Translations under genes and position numbers: made by a program
Origin: Maribellus maritimus
Lineage (GTDB): Bacteria; Bacteroidota; Bacteroidia; Bacteroidales; Prolixibacteraceae
NCBI RefSeq assembly: GCF_022267315.1
Contig: NZ_JAIKLE010000005.1
Span: 124,001-188,000 of the forward strand
DNA length: 64,000 bases
Direction: 5' to 3'
In this document: one piece after another, positions 45,180 through 54,001 of the stretch
Layout of the letters: every line of letters starts with the position of its first letter
Position numbering within the stretch: the first letter of the stretch is position 1
The notes under the pieces: model-generated
Database searches by the model: none
What the model saw: only the letters and a program-made list of their open reading frames with translations
What the model was told of the DNA's origin: nothing

Positions 45180-46433
45180 TTATAAGGTTTGTACTTCTCC
45201 GTTCAGAATAACAGTTTCAATAAGATTTGAACCAAAACTGTAGGGTATGTATTCAATCCCCGGAATTTCAGAAGTAATAAAAAGATTGGCTGTCTTTCCC
45301 CGGGCAACACTCCCCAACCTGTCTGAAATTCCCATGGCATAGGCAGAATTAATGGTAGTTGCATTGATTACTTCTTCCGGCAACATATTGTATTTAATAC
45401 ACCCCAGTGAAGAAATAAAATTCATATTTCCGCTTGGCGAAGACCCCGGATTGTAATCAGAGGCCAATGCAACCGGCAAGCCAGCATTAATCATTTCACG
45501 AACCGGAGACAGTTTCATATTTAGAAAAAATGCTGCTCCCGGCAAAACGGTTGGCATTGTTTCCGTATCTTTTAATGCGTCCAATTCATCTGTTCCCATG
45601 TGTTCCAGATGGTCAACAGAAATTGCTCCGTACTTAACCCCGGCCTGAACACCTCCGGTTTTTCCCAATTCATTGGCATGAATCTTTGGTTTTAATCCAT
45701 ATTTTATTCCGGCCATTAAAATCCGTTCGGTATCTTCAACTGAGAAGAATCCACGATCGCAAAATACATCAATAAAATCAGCCAAATCTTCACCGGCAAC
45801 CTGGGGAATCATTTCATTGATAACCAAATCAACATAATCAGACTTTCTGTTTTTAAACTGTGCAGGAATAGCGTGAGCGCCCAAAAATGTTGCCCTTATG
45901 CATAAAGGTGTTGTTTCCCTTAACCAACGAATCACACGGAGCATTTTTAATTCATCTTCAGTATTTAAACCATAGCCGCTTTTAATTTCTACTGCCCCCG
46001 TACCCATTTTAATAATTTCAATTACCCTCTCCATCGCACCGTTATATAACTCCTGCTCCGACTTTTCGTGCAGTAATTTTGCTGAATTTAAAATTCCGCC
46101 GCCACGTTTTGCTATTTCTTCATAGGAAAGGCCACTGATTCTGTCCACAAATTCTTTCTCTCTGGAACCGGGATAAACCAAATGAGTATGCGAATCGCAA
46201 TAACTTGGATATACCAACCGGTCAGAACAATCTATTTCAATCAGCATATCATCATCCATATAAACATCTTTTAAATGTTCCATCGGACCAAATTCTTCAA
46301 TAATCTCATCGCGGATAATTAAAAAAGCGTTAGGTATATTGATTAACTTTGACATCTCTTCTCCGGCCCTGAATAAAACAGGATTGTCTTCCGTCTGAAC
46401 AAGAAGTTTTATGTTTTCAAGTAATATCTTCAT
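45180..46433 (-). CDS. hutI: Imidazolonepropionase
   Basis: 417 residues, amidohydrolase fold. The metal-binding HxH is in YCDSHTHLVYPGSREKEF, and later ligands are in ATFLGAHAIP, IHANELG, DHLEHM and ASDYNPGSSPSG. It converts 4-imidazolone-5-propanoate to N-formimino-L-glutamate, the substrate of FtcD encoded 82 bases downstream. Length and motifs match HutI fully. Confidence 0.97.
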   Translation of the reverse strand: MKILLENIKLLVQTEDNPVLFRAGEEMSKLINIPNAFLIIRDEIIEEFGPMEHLKDVYMDDDMLIEIDCSDRLVYPSYCDSHTHLVYPGSREKEFVDRISGLSYEEIAKRGGGILNSAKLLHEKSEQELYNGAMERVIEIIKMGTGAVEIKSGYGLNTEDELKMLRVIRWLRETTPLCIRATFLGAHAIPAQFKNRKSDYVDLVINEMIPQVAGEDLADFIDVFCDRGFFSVEDTERILMAGIKYGLKPKIHANELGKTGGVQAGVKYGAISVDHLEHMGTDELDALKDTETMPTVLPGAAFFLNMKLSPVREMINAGLPVALASDYNPGSSPSGNMNFISSLGCIKYNMLPEEVINATTINSAYAMGISDRLGSVARGKTANLFITSEIPGIEYIPYSFGSNLIETVILNGEVQTL

Positions 46434-46804
46434 CTGTAAATCTTTAATATCTATATAAAAGTTACAAAAAGGTTTTCACAAATCATAAAGTCCGTTTTGT
46501 AATTATATGGTAATTGAAAATATAAATGGATACCAAAAATCATGAAGAGGATTCTAATTCCTCTTTTTCACAAAGATTTCTCAGGCAAACTTGAAAAATC
46601 TTATTGGAGAAAAACAAAATGTAAACTCATTTTAGCTTTTATTAAAAAAATAAAAGAATGAAGAGAGGCTGTTGGATTTCTTCTGCTCTTCTACTTTTAA
46701 AAAAATCACCGGTTATTCCTGTCACTTTTGAATTAAAATTAAATAAAACAAAAAAAGCCTATTCATCTTATGAACAGGCTTCAATGTTTTATGTTGACCG
46801 GATC
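46434..46804. other. Intergenic region, 371 bases
   Basis: Contains the hut operon leader and the ferredoxin terminator (46755-46781). No convincing gene; a short plus-strand frame at 46658 is antisense to the terminator and ferredoxin gene. Confidence 0.5.
46755..46781 (-). terminator. Rho-independent terminator of ferredoxin gene
   Basis: A 12-bp stem (AAGCCTGTTCAT with ATGAATAGGCTT, one mismatch) around a 3-base loop, followed on the minus strand by TTTTTTTGTTTT. It lies 24 bases after the ferredoxin stop. Confidence 0.85.
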
Positions 46805-46975
46805 TTACTCGTCTATCGAAATAGCTTCTACCGGGCAAACTTCCGCGCATGAACCACAGTCGGTGCAAAGGTCAGCATCAATTACATAGATATCACCTTC
46901 AGAAATAGCATCAACCGGGCATTCATCAATACACGTTCCGCATGCAATACATTCATCAGAAACTTTATATGCCAT
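46805..46975 (-). CDS. 2[4Fe-4S] bacterial ferredoxin
   Basis: Small electron carrier of 56 residues. Two complete cluster motifs are visible: CIACGTCIDECP (Cys9, 12, 15, 19) and CTDCGSCAEVCP (Cys37, 40, 43, 47). The sequence begins MAYKVSDE and ends AISIDE, the clostridial-type ferredoxin layout. It is a natural partner of the Rnf complex, although located 26 kb away. It is a complete transcription unit, with a strong promoter (47013-47042) and a terminator (46755-46781). Confidence 0.97.
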   Translation of the reverse strand: MAYKVSDECIACGTCIDECPVDAISEGDIYVIDADLCTDCGSCAEVCPVEAISIDE

Positions 46976-47359
46976 AGCAATTCATTTTATAAATTAAACA
47001 TGTATGTTTCAGCAAATGTACGAAGTTTCATATAAAATCAAATAACCATGCGTATTAATTTACACACATCCCGACACCTCACCCATAAAATACTAAAAAC
47101 AAACAACTTAAACCTTAACAAAACACTAATATAGAATTAATCTATTTTTGCTACTTTTGTAATACATGTCATCAACATATGATAATTATCGAAAAGATTT
47201 TACAAATCACCAATCTTAAAATTGATGAGGGTTTTCAAAAAAATAATTTTGAAAAAGATAAATAACAATACTCAAATTTTACAATTTTGCCTGACACTTT
47301 AAAAAAAATTCTGTGATAATAACTTTCAACCAAATTAAACATATATTTAACCTTAAAAA
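46976..47359. other. Divergent intergenic region, 384 bases
   Basis: Between ferredoxin and ZIP transporter genes, very AT-rich. It holds the ferredoxin promoter and, on the plus strand, overlapping TATTTTTG (47143) and TACTTTTG (47152) -7-like motifs, about 200 bases before the ZIP start. No protein-coding frame is convincing. The long leader may carry regulatory RNA. Confidence 0.45.
47013..47042 (-). promoter_or_regulatory. Promoter of ferredoxin gene
   Basis: On the minus strand, TTTG (47042-47039), 18 bases, then TACATTTG (47020-47013). This is the best match in the window to the Bacteroidota TTTG/TAnnTTTG promoter. The predicted leader is about 30 bases. Confidence 0.75.
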
Positions 47360-48175
47360 ATGCATTACAAAACACTTTTAGAAATAAACCCAATTCTACT
47401 TGCGCTTTTTGCGGCTTTGTTTACCTGGGGGGTGACGGCATTGGGGGCATCTATGGTTTTTTTCTTTAAGAAAATAAATCAGAAAGTATTAAACTCGATG
47501 CTTGGTTTTGCGGCCGGAGTTATGATTGCAGCCAGTTTTTGGTCGCTTTTAGCACCGGCCATCGAAATGTCGGAAGAGCAGGGAGGAATCTCCTGGATTC
47601 CCGCAGTAGTAGGGTTTCTTGCTGGCGGAGCCTTCTTATTAGCGATAGATAAAATCCTTCCTCACCTCCATCTTGGTCAAAAACTGGACAAAGCAGAAGG
47701 GATAAAAACATCTTGGAAAAGAAGTGTTTTACTGGTATTGGCAATAACTCTCCATAACATTCCGGAAGGTCTGGCGGTTGGCGTCGCGTTTGGGGCTCTC
47801 TCCAATAACCCCGATACTGGTGCACTGGCGGGAGCAATTGCTTTAGCTTTAGGAATTGGTCTGCAAAACTTCCCCGAAGGAGCTGCCGTGTCAATCCCGC
47901 TTCGGCGAGAAGGCTTTCCGAGACTAAAAGCTTTTAATTACGGGCAACTATCGGGAATTGTAGAGCCTATTGCAGCGGTAATTGGAGCTTACCTTGTTTT
48001 AATTATGACACCAATTCTCCCTTACGCGTTGTCTTTTGCTGCCGGGGCGATGATTTTTGTTGTTGTGGAAGAATTAATTCCGGAATCGCAAACCGGTAAC
48101 GAATCCGATCTTTCAACAATAGGTGCAATGCTGGGATTTGCAACAATGATGCTTCTGGATGTAGCCCTGGGTTAA
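47360..48175 (+). CDS. ZIP family divalent metal transporter
   Basis: 271 residues, eight predicted helices. The metal sites [10 protein letters not shown] (helix 4) and [13 protein letters not shown] (helix 5) give the binuclear H/N/E ligands typical of ZupT-like ZIP proteins. Imports Zn2+ or similar metals. The last 4 bases overlap the end of the convergent nth gene. Confidence 0.94.
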   Translation: MHYKTLLEINPILLALFAALFTWGVTALGASMVFFFKKINQKVLNSMLGFAAGVMIAASFWSLLAPAIEMSEEQGGISWIPAVVGFLAGGAFLLAIDKILPHLHLGQKLDKAEGIKTSWKRSVLLVLAITLHNIPEGLAVGVAFGALSNNPDTGALAGAIALALGIGLQNFPEGAAVSIPLRREGFPRLKAFNYGQLSGIVEPIAAVIGAYLVLIMTPILPYALSFAAGAMIFVVVEELIPESQTGNESDLSTIGAMLGFATMMLLDVALG

Positions 48176-48831
48176 ACAGTGTTTATTTTCGCTTTGTTCT
48201 GCTGAGCATAATATTTACAGACCTCGGTGAGCCCACATTTTTCACATTTTGGTTTCCGTGCAATACAAACATAACGCCCGTGCAGAATAAGCCAATGGTG
48301 CGCTTTTGGAACCAATTCTTCAGGAATATATTTCATTAACTGGAGTTCGGTTGCCAAAGGTGTTTTTGCATTTGTACTCAAACCAATGCGGGCAGCCACT
48401 CTGAAAACATGTGTATCGACTGCCAATGTAGGCTTATTGTACACCACCGATGCGATAACATTTGCTGTCTTTCTGCCAACTCCGGGGAGTTTTTGCAAAT
48501 CGTCAACGTCGCTTGGCACTTCTCCTTCAAATAACTCGATAAGTTTCCGGGCCATTCCAACCAGATGTTTGGATTTATTGTTTGGATAAGAGCAACTTCT
48601 TATATAATCAAAAACTTCAGCAGGTTCTGCTTCAGCCATTTTTTGAGGAGTGGGAAAACGTTTTAAAAGATCCGGGGTAATTTGGTTTACACGCTTATCG
48701 GTACACTGGGCAGATAAAATAACTGCTACGATCAGATCAAACGGATTCGTATACTCCAGTTCTGTTTCGGCAATCGGGATTGCCTTTTCAAAATAACGGA
48801 TAACATATTCGAAAAGCTCTTTTTTACGCAT
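48172..48831 (-). CDS. nth: Endonuclease III (base excision DNA glycosylase/AP lyase)
   Basis: 219 residues, close to E. coli Nth (211). The HhH motif [12 protein letters not shown] includes the catalytic Lys, and VDTHVFRV supplies the catalytic Asp. The [4Fe-4S] loop has the C-x6-C-x2-C-x5-C arrangement in [17 protein letters not shown]. Removes oxidised pyrimidines from DNA. Monocistronic and divergent from the ABC-F gene across a 250-base gap. Confidence 0.96.
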   Translation of the reverse strand: MRKKELFEYVIRYFEKAIPIAETELEYTNPFDLIVAVILSAQCTDKRVNQITPDLLKRFPTPQKMAEAEPAEVFDYIRSCSYPNNKSKHLVGMARKLIELFEGEVPSDVDDLQKLPGVGRKTANVIASVVYNKPTLAVDTHVFRVAARIGLSTNAKTPLATELQLMKYIPEELVPKAHHWLILHGRYVCIARKPKCEKCGLTEVCKYYAQQNKAKINTV

Positions 48832-48907
48832 ATTTCTGAGTTTTTCTCAAAATAATTGAAATTTCGTGAATTTATGTGTAACAAAACACGATTTATTCAG
48901 TCCTATT

Positions 48908-49018
48908 AACAGATATTGTAACTACAATACCGTTTCTCCCCCCTTTTGTAGAAATGGTTTTAAGTTAACAAATTAAACAGACGTTAAAAAAGCCGGTGCT
49001 GACCGGCTTTTTATTTTT
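48908..49018 (+). ncRNA. Candidate small RNA with orphan terminator
   Basis: In the 250-base gap between two divergent genes, a strong hairpin (AGCCGGT, loop GCTG, ACCGGCT at 48991-49008, flanked by A5 and T4AT5) terminates nothing known. Just upstream, CTACAA/TTGTAG and ACCGTTTC/GAAATGGT can pair as alternative stems with a C-rich loop. A small RNA on either strand is a reasonable reading. No clear promoter was found, so confidence is low. Confidence 0.35.
48986..49018. terminator. Strong bidirectional terminator hairpin, orphan
   Basis: A perfect 7-bp GC-rich stem (AGCCGGT/ACCGGCT), extended by A-T pairs, with T-runs on both sides. It sits between two genes that point away from it. Confidence 0.75.
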
Positions 49019-49081
49019 AACAATTTGCAGTTTCATCTCTGAAGTTCATTTCATTTTCTATTTTTACCAAAATTTTGAAAA

Positions 49082-50959
49082 ATGAGACCTTTTTTGCAAG
49101 TTGAAAATCTTTCAAAGAGATGGGGAGAAGTCATGCTCTTCGAAAATATTTCGTTTACGATTTTCGAAGGACAGAAAGTTGCGTTAATTGCAAAAAACGG
49201 AACCGGAAAATCAACACTTCTCAATCTTCTCGCAGACGAAGATTCGCCGGATTCGGGAATAATCACCCTTACAAACGATATAAACATTGGCTATTTTGAA
49301 CAAATACCAAACTTAAATCCTGAGAATACCGTTCTGGAGGAAATTTTTGAATCGGATAACCTAAAACTAAAAACAATAAAAGAGTTTGAGCTCGCCGTAG
49401 CAAAAAACAATCAGAATGCAATTGCCAGCATTTCGGCTAAAATGGACGAATTAAATGCCTGGGACTTTGAAGTTGAAATTAAACAAATTCTTACCGAGCT
49501 AAAAATCAATATTCATGACAAACTCGTGAGAGAATTATCAGGCGGACAGCAAAAACGGTTGTCGCTTGCCAAAGTCTTGGTAAACAAACCCGACCTGTTG
49601 ATATTGGATGAACCTACAAACCACCTTGATTTGGAAATGATTGAATGGTTGGAGGCTTACCTTGAAAAAACAAAATCGACACTTTTAATGGTCACACACG
49701 ACCGCTATTTTCTTGACCGTGTTTGTAATGAAATCATAGAAATGGAAGACAACCAGATTTACAGGTATCTGGGAAACTATTCCTATTTTCTTCAGAAACG
49801 AGATGAGCGCATTGAAATTCAACAAGCTACGGTTTCAAAAGCTAAAAACCTGTTACGCACTGAAATGGAATGGATGCGTCGAATGCCCAAAGCCCGCAGC
49901 CACAAAGCAAAATACAGGATCGATTCGTTTTATGATTTAAAAGACAAGGCATCACAAAAAATAAAAGAAGAGAATGTAAATCTGAATGTAAAATCAGCTC
50001 GGCTTGGAAAAAAAATTATCGAAATCGAAAATGTTTCCAAATCTTTCCCGGGGGTTAAGCTGATTGAAAATTTCAGTTACAAATTTTCACGCTTTGAAAA
50101 AGTTGGGATTGTAGGAAATAACGGTACAGGAAAATCTACATTTTTAAACCTGATAACCAACAGCCTAAAACCTGATTCGGGAGCAATTGAAATAGGGCAA
50201 ACAATAAAATTTGGTTACTACAGACAGGAAGGAATTCAGTTTGATCCCAAAGACCGGGTTATTGATGCGGTAAACAAAATTGCAGAGTATATTTATTTTG
50301 AAGATGGAACTAAAATGAGCGCTTCACAAATGCTGACTCATTTTCTATTTCCACCTGAAACGCAATACAACTATATTGAGAAACTCAGCGGAGGCGAACA
50401 AAGAAGGCTGTATTTGTGTACTGTTCTGATGCAAAATCCAAACTTTCTCATTCTTGACGAGCCAACAAACGATTTGGATATTATGACCCTTAATGTTCTG
50501 GAAGAATACCTACAGTCATTTGCAGGATGTGTAATTGTTGTTTCGCACGACCGTTTTTTTATGGACAAAATTGTTGATCACCTTTTTGTTTTTGAAGGGA
50601 ACGGAGTTGTAACTGACTTTCCGGGAAACTATACCGTTTACAGAAACAAAACGCTGGAAGAAAAAGAAAAACAGGAAGCAAAAAAAGCTGCCAGTGTTTC
50701 CAAAGAAAAGCCCAAGAATATTTCAAATAAAGACACAGAAAAACGTAAACTCTCTTTCAAAGAAAAAAGAGAATTGGAGCAACTGGAAAAAGACATTGCT
50801 GAATTGGAGGATAAAATAAATACAATTGAAGAAGAACTGAATTCAGGTAATTTGCCGCACGATAAACTTTTTACAAAATCGGAAGAATTAACACAGATGA
50901 AAACTCAACTTGACGAAAAAGAATTTCGCTGGTTGGAATTAAGTGAGTGGGAACAATAA
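49082..50959 (+). CDS. ABC-F family ATPase (Uup-like)
   Basis: 625 residues, two nucleotide-binding domains and no membrane segments. NBD1 has AKNGTGKST, LSGGQQKRL and LDEPTNHLD. NBD2 has GNNGTGKST, LSGGEQRRL and LDEPTNDLD. A linker near 240-300 and a C-terminal coiled coil (about 560-620) match Uup rather than EttA. ABC-F proteins act at the ribosome E site or in DNA structure maintenance. No antibiotic-specific features are evident. Confidence 0.93.
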   Translation: MRPFLQVENLSKRWGEVMLFENISFTIFEGQKVALIAKNGTGKSTLLNLLADEDSPDSGIITLTNDINIGYFEQIPNLNPENTVLEEIFESDNLKLKTIKEFELAVAKNNQNAIASISAKMDELNAWDFEVEIKQILTELKINIHDKLVRELSGGQQKRLSLAKVLVNKPDLLILDEPTNHLDLEMIEWLEAYLEKTKSTLLMVTHDRYFLDRVCNEIIEMEDNQIYRYLGNYSYFLQKRDERIEIQQATVSKAKNLLRTEMEWMRRMPKARSHKAKYRIDSFYDLKDKASQKIKEENVNLNVKSARLGKKIIEIENVSKSFPGVKLIENFSYKFSRFEKVGIVGNNGTGKSTFLNLITNSLKPDSGAIEIGQTIKFGYYRQEGIQFDPKDRVIDAVNKIAEYIYFEDGTKMSASQMLTHFLFPPETQYNYIEKLSGGEQRRLYLCTVLMQNPNFLILDEPTNDLDIMTLNVLEEYLQSFAGCVIVVSHDRFFMDKIVDHLFVFEGNGVVTDFPGNYTVYRNKTLEEKEKQEAKKAASVSKEKPKNISNKDTEKRKLSFKEKRELEQLEKDIAELEDKINTIEEELNSGNLPHDKLFTKSEELTQMKTQLDEKEFRWLELSEWEQ

Positions 50960-50978
50960 AAAAAATACTGATTTTTAG

Positions 50979-51356
50979 CTAAATATCTTCAAAATCAACA
51001 TTTGTGTAGTCTTTGGCAGGCCCGTCAAGTACAACTTCTTCTTCCAAATCTACCTCCTCTGAAGCGGACTCCGGTTGATTTTTACGAATATACCCTATTA
51101 TCTCCTCAAGGCTATCCGCAAACTTCTCAAAGTCCTCTTTATAAAGAAAGATTTTATGCTTTTCATAATGAAACTTACCATTATCAGCATACTTTCTTTT
51201 GCTTTCCGTAATGGTTAAATAATATTCATCATTACGTGTACTTTTTACATCGAAGAAATACGTTCTCTTGCCGGCTCTGATTACTTTAGAATGAATTTCC
51301 TGCCTAAAATTGCCTTCAGAATTTTTCATTCCATCCTTATTTTCAACGCTTTCCAT
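50979..51356 (-). CDS. PUR family DNA/RNA-binding protein (DUF3276)
   Basis: 125 residues. The central domain (about 15-95) has the PUR repeat pattern RTYFFDVKSTRNDEYYLTI and YEKHKIFLYKEDFEKF; the C-terminus is strongly acidic. Bacteroidota PUR proteins bind single-stranded GGN-type nucleic acid as dimers. A -7 element TATTTTTG lies at 51404-51397 with a leader of about 35 bases. Probably a nucleic-acid regulator; targets unknown. Confidence 0.9.
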   Translation of the reverse strand: MESVENKDGMKNSEGNFRQEIHSKVIRAGKRTYFFDVKSTRNDEYYLTITESKRKYADNGKFHYEKHKIFLYKEDFEKFADSLEEIIGYIRKNQPESASEEVDLEEEVVLDGPAKDYTNVDFEDI

Positions 51357-51396
51357 TCTTTGTTGTTTTCGATTTTTTTTACCAATGTTAGTATTC

Positions 51397-51404
51397 CAAA
51401 AATA
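51397..51404 (-). promoter_or_regulatory. -7 element of PUR protein gene
   Basis: Minus-strand TATTTTTG fits TAnnTTTG at the expected distance from the start codon. Confidence 0.5.
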
Positions 51405-51543
51405 AAAAAATTATTTTAATATCCTTCTTATTGGCAATATTACCTCAACATTTACAGCACTTTGTACTAATTTATAATTATTCCACACAAACAAACAAAT
51501 TCTTTGAAAAACAAACAGTTAAAGAAAAATTCAGTTTCTCAGG

Positions 51544-52419
51544 TTATTTGTAAATTGTTTTTTTTGACGCCAATAAAGTATTGTATAACAGTGAAACACG
51601 CGTCATAGGCCCAACGCCACCGGGAACCGGAGTGATGTACGAACACTTTTCAGCAACCTCTTCAAAAAGAACGTCTCCTTTTAATTTGAATCCGGATTTT
51701 GTTTTGTCTGATTTAACCCTTGTTGTTCCCACATCGATAACAACGGCACCTTCTTTTACCATATTCCCTTTTACAAATTCGGGAACTCCCATGGCAACTA
51801 TCAGAATATCAGCGTTTCGGCAAACTTCTTCCAAGTCTTTTGTGCGGCTGTGTGCAACTGTAACGGTTGCATTAATAGCTTTTTGCGACATCAAAACACT
51901 CATTGGCCGGCCTACTATATTGCTTCTTCCCAGAACCACACAATTTTTCCCGCTGGTTTCAATATTATAGCGTTTCAATAATTCAACAATTCCAAACGGT
52001 GTTGCAGAAACAAATGACGGCAGCCCAATAACCATTCTGCCCACATTAATCGGATGAAATCCGTCTACATCTTTTTTGGGATCGATGGCTTCAATTACTT
52101 TTTGCTCCGAAATATGTTTTGGCAAAGGCAGCTGAACAATAAATCCGTCCAAATCTTCATCATTATTCAATTCATGAACTTTAGCCAGCAACTCATCTTC
52201 CGTAACATCCTCTTCATAACGAATAAGCGATGATTTAAAACCAACGGCCTCACAGTCTTTAATTTTGTATGCCACATAGGTTTCACTTCCACCGTCGTGG
52301 CCCACAAGAACAGCAGCAAGGTGAGGTGCTTTTTCACCGTTTTCTTTCATTATCGCTACTTCAGCAGCAATTTCCTGCTTCATCTCAGCAGAAATCTTTT
52401 TCCCGTCGATTAAAATCAT
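51544..52419 (-). CDS. folD: Methylenetetrahydrofolate dehydrogenase/cyclohydrolase
   Basis: 291 residues. The catalytic Tyr-x3-Lys is in [14 protein letters not shown], followed by VQLPLPKH, the nucleotide loop [15 protein letters not shown] and the C-terminal [10 protein letters not shown]. Interconverts methylene-, methenyl- and formyl-tetrahydrofolate. It lies 41 bases after ffh on the same strand, so it may share its transcript. It also serves the folate pool fed by FtcD. Confidence 0.97.
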   Translation of the reverse strand: MILIDGKKISAEMKQEIAAEVAIMKENGEKAPHLAAVLVGHDGGSETYVAYKIKDCEAVGFKSSLIRYEEDVTEDELLAKVHELNNDEDLDGFIVQLPLPKHISEQKVIEAIDPKKDVDGFHPINVGRMVIGLPSFVSATPFGIVELLKRYNIETSGKNCVVLGRSNIVGRPMSVLMSQKAINATVTVAHSRTKDLEEVCRNADILIVAMGVPEFVKGNMVKEGAVVIDVGTTRVKSDKTKSGFKLKGDVLFEEVAEKCSYITPVPGGVGPMTRVSLLYNTLLASKKTIYK

Positions 52420-52460
52420 TTAATTTTTTTTGAATTCCGGATATTTGCTAAACAATCAAT

Positions 52461-53801
52461 TTAAAATCTTCTTCCTCCGCGCTGCATTCCGCTCATCACG
52501 CGTTGCATATTTTTACCCTGAGAAACCATTTTCATCATTTTCCGGGTTTCAGTAAATTGTTTCAAAAGGCGATTAACTTCCTGAATATTTGAACCAGAGC
52601 CGTCTGCAATTCGTTTTCTGCGGCTTCCGTTAATTAGTGAGGGGTTTTCACGCTCCTCATTTGTCATGGAAAAAATAATGGCCTCAATACTTTTAAAAGC
52701 ATCATCATCCAAATCCATGTTCTTCATTGCTTTTCCCATTCCCGGAATCATGGACATCACATCTTTAAGATTTCCCATCTTTTTTATCTGGTTTATCTGC
52801 TTCAGGAAATCGTTAAAATTGAATGTATTTTTTGCAAGCTTATTCTGTAGTTTTTTCGCTTCTTCGGCATCAAACTGCTCCTGTGCTTTTTCTACCAAAG
52901 AAACAATGTCACCCATTCCTAAAATACGATCAGCCATACGGTCGGGGTGGAAAACATCAATGGCATCCACTTTTTCACCGGTACCTACAAATTTGATTGG
53001 CTTTTCAACTACCGATCGGATAGAAAGCGCAGCACCGCCACGGGTATCACCGTCGAGTTTGGTAAGAACAACACCGTCGAAATCCAAACGATCGTTAAAT
53101 TCTTTGGCGGTATTTACTGCATCCTGGCCGGTCATTGAATCGACAACAAACAGAATTTCTTCCGGATCAACTGCTTTTTTTATCGCCGCAATTTCATTCA
53201 TCATCTGCTCGTCAACTGCCAAACGACCTGCGGTGTCGACAATAACTACATCGTATCCTTTATTCTTGGCTTCTTTAATCGCAGCCTTTGCAATTTTTAC
53301 AGGATCCATGTTCCCTTCTTCGGTATAAACCGGAACATTGATTTGCTCTCCCAGTACTTTTAACTGGTCGATTGCCGCCGGACGGTAAACATCGCCTGCT
53401 ACCAAAAGCGGATGGCGTCCTTTTTTGCTTTTCAACAAATTGGCCAGCTTACCTGAGAATGTGGTTTTCCCTGAACCTTGTAATCCAGACATCAGAATTA
53501 CGGTAGGATTACCGGTTAGATTCACATCTTCAAATTTACCTCCCATTAATGATGTCAACTCGTCTTTTACGATTTTCACCATCAACTGCCCCGGCTTAAC
53601 CGCTGTAAGCACTTGTTGTCCGAGCGCTTTTTCTTTTACATCGTCGGTAAATTTTTTGGCAATTTTAAAGTTAACGTCGGCATCAAGCAACGCACGACGA
53701 ATATCTTTTAACGTTTCAGCTACGTTAATTTCGGTAATCATTCCCTGGCCCTTCAGTATTTTGAAGGACTTCTCCAGCCTGTCACTTAAATTCTCAAACA
53801 T
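52461..53801 (-). CDS. ffh: Signal recognition particle protein Ffh
   Basis: 446 residues. The N domain is followed by the G domain with [22 protein letters not shown] and [14 protein letters not shown]. The methionine-rich M domain (about 310-446) has IPGMGK and ends [11 protein letters not shown]. Targets membrane proteins co-translationally with 4.5S RNA and FtsY. A -7 element TATTTTTG is present on the minus strand at 53835-53828. Divergent from tex. Confidence 0.97.
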   Translation of the reverse strand: MFENLSDRLEKSFKILKGQGMITEINVAETLKDIRRALLDADVNFKIAKKFTDDVKEKALGQQVLTAVKPGQLMVKIVKDELTSLMGGKFEDVNLTGNPTVILMSGLQGSGKTTFSGKLANLLKSKKGRHPLLVAGDVYRPAAIDQLKVLGEQINVPVYTEEGNMDPVKIAKAAIKEAKNKGYDVVIVDTAGRLAVDEQMMNEIAAIKKAVDPEEILFVVDSMTGQDAVNTAKEFNDRLDFDGVVLTKLDGDTRGGAALSIRSVVEKPIKFVGTGEKVDAIDVFHPDRMADRILGMGDIVSLVEKAQEQFDAEEAKKLQNKLAKNTFNFNDFLKQINQIKKMGNLKDVMSMIPGMGKAMKNMDLDDDAFKSIEAIIFSMTNEERENPSLINGSRRKRIADGSGSNIQEVNRLLKQFTETRKMMKMVSQGKNMQRVMSGMQRGGRRF

Positions 53802-53974
53802 GCTTTAAAACTTTTCTAAATGAGTTGCAAAAATAAAGTTTAAAGTTGAATGATAAAAGTTTAGAAAAAAAAGTTTATCGCATTTTATCAGCAATAGCTC
53901 TTTAATAATAATTGTTTCCCGAAAATACAAACAATAGTCCGGTAAAAACACAAGTTTCAAAAATTTTCTTTTAC

Positions 53975-53982
53975 TAACTTTG
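53975..53982 (+). promoter_or_regulatory. -7 element of tex gene
   Basis: TAACTTTG fits TAnnTTTG, with a predicted leader of about 13 bases before the ATG at 54002. TTTC at 53955-53958 could be a weak -33. Confidence 0.5.
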
Positions 53983-54001
53983 TGTTCAGAAAACAAAACA
54001 T

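Noticed and set aside
46658-46852. 64-codon plus-strand frame near the ferredoxin gene
   Set aside because: Overlaps the ferredoxin terminator and gene in antisense.
52666-53328. 220-codon plus-strand frame opposite ffh
   Set aside because: Serine/phenylalanine-rich mirror of a highly conserved gene; composition reflects the opposite strand codons.
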